From the NCBI GenBank assembly GCA_902388495.1, contig CABMPP010000001.1, positions 62,001 through 126,000 on the forward strand: a DNA stretch of 64,000 nt, read 5' to 3'. Shown piece by piece: positions 61,092 through 64,000 of the stretch. This stretch comes from an uncultured Bacteroides sp. (lineage in GTDB: Bacteria; Bacteroidota; Bacteroidia; Bacteroidales; Bacteroidaceae). The notes beneath the pieces were generated by a model. That model had not been told where the DNA came from. It ran no database searches and saw only the letters and a program-made list of their open reading frames with translations. Made by a program: the position numbers and the translations under genes. Position 1 is the first letter of the stretch. Each line of letters starts with the position of its first letter.

Positions 61092-64000
61092 TTAGAATGA
61101 GAAATTCAAACCGATCAGGTAGTTGCGGCTGTTAGGATATGAACCCCAGTCAACACCTTGTACCAGCGGGCTACCCATGGTAGCTTCCGGATCCAAACCA
61201 GAGTAGCTGGTGATGTGGAACGGGTTCTGAACAGAAACATAGAGGCGCAGGTTGGTAATGCCGAGTGACTTGCAGGTCAATTCAGGCAAAGTATAACCCA
61301 AAGTAATGCTCTTCATCTTGATGAAGCTTCCGTTTTCTACAAAGCGGCTGCTGAACATATTCTTATTTTCAGTACCACCAACGAATCCCGGTACGTCTGT
61401 ATTGGTGTTAGTCGGCGTCCAACGGTTCAAGAAGTCGCGCATCGGAGTAACACCGGCCATAGTCTGTCCATTCACAGTGTTGTATCCCATCTGATGAGTG
61501 GCGTTATAGATATCGAAGCCGTGGAAACCTATTACGAAGAATGAGAAGTCAAAATTCTTGTAGTTGAAGCTGTTGTTCCAACCCCAGTTGAATGTAGGCT
61601 GACCACAACCGATGATACCTTGGTCTGCATCGTTTATTACTCCGTCTTTATTAACATCTACATATTTGGAGTTACCGGCTACTACATTATAAACTTCACC
61701 GTTTGTTTTGCCATTCGTGTTGCCGTTAGCGTCTACGAAAGGAGCATTAACTTCGTTTTCCTGCCAGATTCCGCCAAAAGTATATCCATAGAATGTACCC
61801 AACTTTTCGCCTTCGATCATTTGGAATAACTGGTTCTGGAAGTTACCGGCTTGTTGCTGACGATGGTTGGCGGTCGGTATCTTGTTGAAAGTACCTTTAT
61901 TGTGTGATAAGGTAAGATCTGTATGCCAGCTGAAATCTTTGCTGGTGAACGGATCTGCACTGATGGTAAATTCAACACCGGTATTCTTGATTTCGCCGGA
62001 GTTCATCAACAGTTTGCTGTAACCCATGTGTGCAGGTTGTGCCAATTCCAATAAGATGTCTTTGGACAGTTTGTTATACCAATCGGCTGTCAAACGTACA
62101 CGACCGTTGAGGATACCAAAGTCAACACCTACGTTGAATTGATCATTACGTTCCCACTTCAGATAAGGAGCGGCGGGGCGGTCTACTTTGTAAGAAGTCG
62201 ATCCGTCGCTGTTTCTTACCGGAGTCATTTTAGAGAAAATACGGTAAGCTTCTACAGCTTGGTTACCTACAGAACCGTAGCCAAGGCGAAGTTTCAACTG
62301 GTCGATGAAACTGTTGTCCTTCAAGAAGTTCTCTTGTTTCAGATCCCAAGCCAAGGCAGCAGAAGGGAAGTAGCTCCATTTGTCTTTCAGACGTGAAGAA
62401 CCGTCGGCACGGATAGAGGCAGTAACCATATAACGATTCATAAATACATAGTTCACGCGGAACATACCGGACATCAATGTATTAATGACACGGTCGGAAC
62501 CGATTGCTGCAAGATTAGCATCAGACCATGCAAGGTTGTTGGTACCTATGCGATCGATGTAGTCCAGATTGTAAGCAGTACCTGTATGATTGTAATTGTT
62601 GTCGTAAGATTGCTCAAATACAGCTGTGGCATTAATACGATGGTTGGCATTGAATTCTTTAACGTAACTTAAAGTGTTGGTGTTTAGCCAAGAGGTATTC
62701 CAATAGCTACGAGATATACCTTGAGTCATGTTGTTCTTGTAGTTGTAATAGCTTTGTTCGTTTTCTACAGAGGTATTCAGTCTGTTGTCGAACAAAACAC
62801 CCAGTTGTGAGCGGAAGCTCAAACCATCCATGATGTCGAACTGAACATAACCTTGGATGCGGTTATTTATCGTCTTATTAGAGTTATTGGATTCCCAGAT
62901 ATATCCCATCGGATTGTATGAAGGGCTGCCGTCAAAGAATGCATTGTTGTATCCACCCTCTTCGTTTTTCGGTTCGATGGTGTTGGGGAAATACATGGCT
63001 TGTTGAATTAAGCCGTCGTATTCGGTGATACGCGGAGATGTTGTTTCTCTGTAGTGACCGTAGATATTCATACCGGCTTTCAGCCATTTCTTGATTTTGG
63101 TGTCTACCTTCAAACGCCAGCTGTAGATTTGGCTGCTTGATTCTTTAATGATACCTTCATCGTTTTGGTAGCGGAGAGATGCCAGGAAAGTAGTTTTTTC
63201 ACCGCCACCGGCGATAGACATTTCATAGTTCTGTGTAACGGCAGGGCTACGGAAGATTTCTCTTGAATAGTCGAAACCAGCTTTACCAGACTTGAAAGCA
63301 GCCAGCTGATCGGCGCTATAATATTTATTACTTTCGCCAAAACGTTCTTGTCCGTACTCGTTAAGCAAGTTTGCATACTCGTATGGAGAAAGGTTATCAG
63401 CATATTTTGCCACAGTCTTAATGTTAGCGAATGCGTTGAAGGATACAGTCAACTTATCCTTAGACGGATTCTTCGTACTAACCAGAATCACACCATTAGC
63501 ACCCCGAGAACCGTAAACAGCCGTTGCAGATGCATCCTTCAATACTTCGATAGATTGGATGTCGGCAGGGTTCAGAGATTGGAGAGAGCCACCGATGAAA
63601 CCGTCGATAACAACCAGCGGGCCAGTTTCAGCAGTGATAGAGTTGATACCGCGCACGCGGATGGTGTTGTCTTCGCTTGGGTTACCGGAACCGGAGAGAA
63701 CCGATACACCCGCCATACGTCCTTGAAGGGCATCGGACACGTTACCGGTAGGAGTTCCTTTCAAGGCATCGGCAGCTTTTACCGAAGCAACTGCACCCGT
63801 CAAGTCACTTTTGCGCTGAACGCCGTAACCTACTACTACAACTTCTTGCAGCAGTTGGGTGTCTTCAGCCAGTTTCACGTCGATTTTGGTTTTGCCGCCT
63901 ACAGCGATCTTCTGTGTCTGGTAGCCGATGTAGGAGAATACGAGCGTTGCGTTTGCGGGGACACCGGGAAGGGTGTAGTTTCCGTCGATGTCTGTGATAC
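61092..64000 (-). CDS. SusC/RagA-family TonB-dependent transporter (SusC-3), 5' end outside window
   Basis: The frame runs open through the window end, so the signal peptide and start of the regulatory domain are missing. Visible: the end of the carboxypeptidase-D-like domain (ITDIDGNYTLPGVPANATL then FSYIGYQTQKI), TonB-box-like EVVVVGYGVQRK, plug (MAGVSVLSGSGNPSEDNTIRVRGINS ... SIEVLKDASATAVYGSRGANGVILVST), and the barrel ending YLIGLNFSF. It pairs with SusD-3. It belongs to a PUL whose enzymes and regulator should lie beyond 64000, so the substrate cannot be guessed. Confidence 0.94.
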   Translation of the reverse strand, partial: ITDIDGNYTLPGVPANATLVFSYIGYQTQKIAVGGKTKIDVKLAEDTQLLQEVVVVGYGVQRKSDLTGAVASVKAADALKGTPTGNVSDALQGRMAGVSVLSGSGNPSEDNTIRVRGINSITAETGPLVVIDGFIGGSLQSLNPADIQSIEVLKDASATAVYGSRGANGVILVSTKNPSKDKLTVSFNAFANIKTVAKYADNLSPYEYANLLNEYGQERFGESNKYYSADQLAAFKSGKAGFDYSREIFRSPAVTQNYEMSIAGGGEKTTFLASLRYQNDEGIIKESSSQIYSWRLKVDTKIKKWLKAGMNIYGHYRETTSPRITEYDGLIQQAMYFPNTIEPKNEEGGYNNAFFDGSPSYNPMGYIWESNNSNKTINNRIQGYVQFDIMDGLSFRSQLGVLFDNRLNTSVENEQSYYNYKNNMTQGISRSYWNTSWLNTNTLSYVKEFNANHRINATAVFEQSYDNNYNHTGTAYNLDYIDRIGTNNLAWSDANLAAIGSDRVINTLMSGMFRVNYVFMNRYMVTASIRADGSSRLKDKWSYFPSAALAWDLKQENFLKDNSFIDQLKLRLGYGSVGNQAVEAYRIFSKMTPVRNSDGSTSYKVDRPAAPYLKWERNDQFNVGVDFGILNGRVRLTADWYNKLSKDILLELAQPAHMGYSKLLMNSGEIKNTGVEFTISADPFTSKDFSWHTDLTLSHNKGTFNKIPTANHRQQQAGNFQNQLFQMIEGEKLGTFYGYTFGGIWQENEVNAPFVDANGNTNGKTNGEVYNVVAGNSKYVDVNKDGVINDADQGIIGCGQPTFNWGWNNSFNYKNFDFSFFVIGFHGFDIYNATHQMGYNTVNGQTMAGVTPMRDFLNRWTPTNTNTDVPGFVGGTENKNMFSSRFVENGSFIKMKSITLGYTLPELTCKSLGITNLRLYVSVQNPFHITSYSGLDPEATMGSPLVQGVDWGSYPNSRNYLIGLNFSF

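Overview
The window comes from a gut-type Bacteroides (phylum Bacteroidota). The evidence is three SusC/SusD pairs, many lipoprotein glycoside hydrolases, a type V (Mfa/FimA-like) pilus operon, and gene starts preceded by the Bacteroides -7 element TAnnTTTG rather than by strong Shine-Dalgarno sites. No rRNA, tRNA, integrase, transposase of a classic IS, or CRISPR array was seen.

Layout. 1-5687: the 3' end of a DUF6377-type regulator followed by a GH30-GH5-GH3 operon that looks like beta-glucan degradation. 6149-17271: a seven-gene type V pilus operon (DUF3575, DUF3868/OmpA-like, Mfa1-like, Mfa2/FimB-like, two further fimbrillins, and a 1091-residue distal subunit with a BACON-like and two lectin-like DUF1566 domains). 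17444-45138: a large uronate-type polysaccharide utilisation locus (PUL): uxuA and a mannonate/fructuronate oxidoreductase; GH2, an alginate-lyase-like/GH88 fusion, GH2; a small lipoprotein-SusD-SusC operon; a membrane-tethered regulator; a second SusD-SusC pair; and a second paralogous regulator. 45128-50385: housekeeping genes wbqC-like, an apparently inactive signal peptidase paralogue, lepB, dapB, and DUF2851. 50746-59440: a Rpn-type nuclease, DUF4348, DUF6250 with a PL8 chondroitinase-like lyase, a tRNA-dihydrouridine synthase, a GH43-like propeller enzyme, and a HigBA-like toxin-antitoxin pair. 59575-64000: a third SusD-SusC pair, cut by the window end.

How it works together. In the central PUL the lyase domain should cut a uronic-acid polymer, its fused GH88 domain should remove the unsaturated uronyl end, the two GH2 enzymes (both with the N-x-K motif of beta-glucuronidases) should release glucuronate, and UxuA plus the oxidoreductase should feed it to 2-keto-3-deoxygluconate. 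Three of its promoters (GH2 operon, SusC-1, SusC-2) carry the same pair of 17-bp direct repeats, with the proximal copy exactly 44 nt upstream of the predicted start in all three. They are therefore very probably one regulon driven by the two kinase-less membrane regulators.

Most unusual items. (1) The twin-operator regulon. (2) Degenerate intergenic arrays with a 22-23 bp period at five separate places, all lying 3' of genes. (3) Two near-identical 160-bp palindromic elements in opposite orientation, whose only two differences are compensatory. (4) A LepB paralogue that has lost both catalytic residues. (5) The lyase-GH88 fusion. (6) A G8 tract just before the lectin-like domains of the pilus distal subunit.
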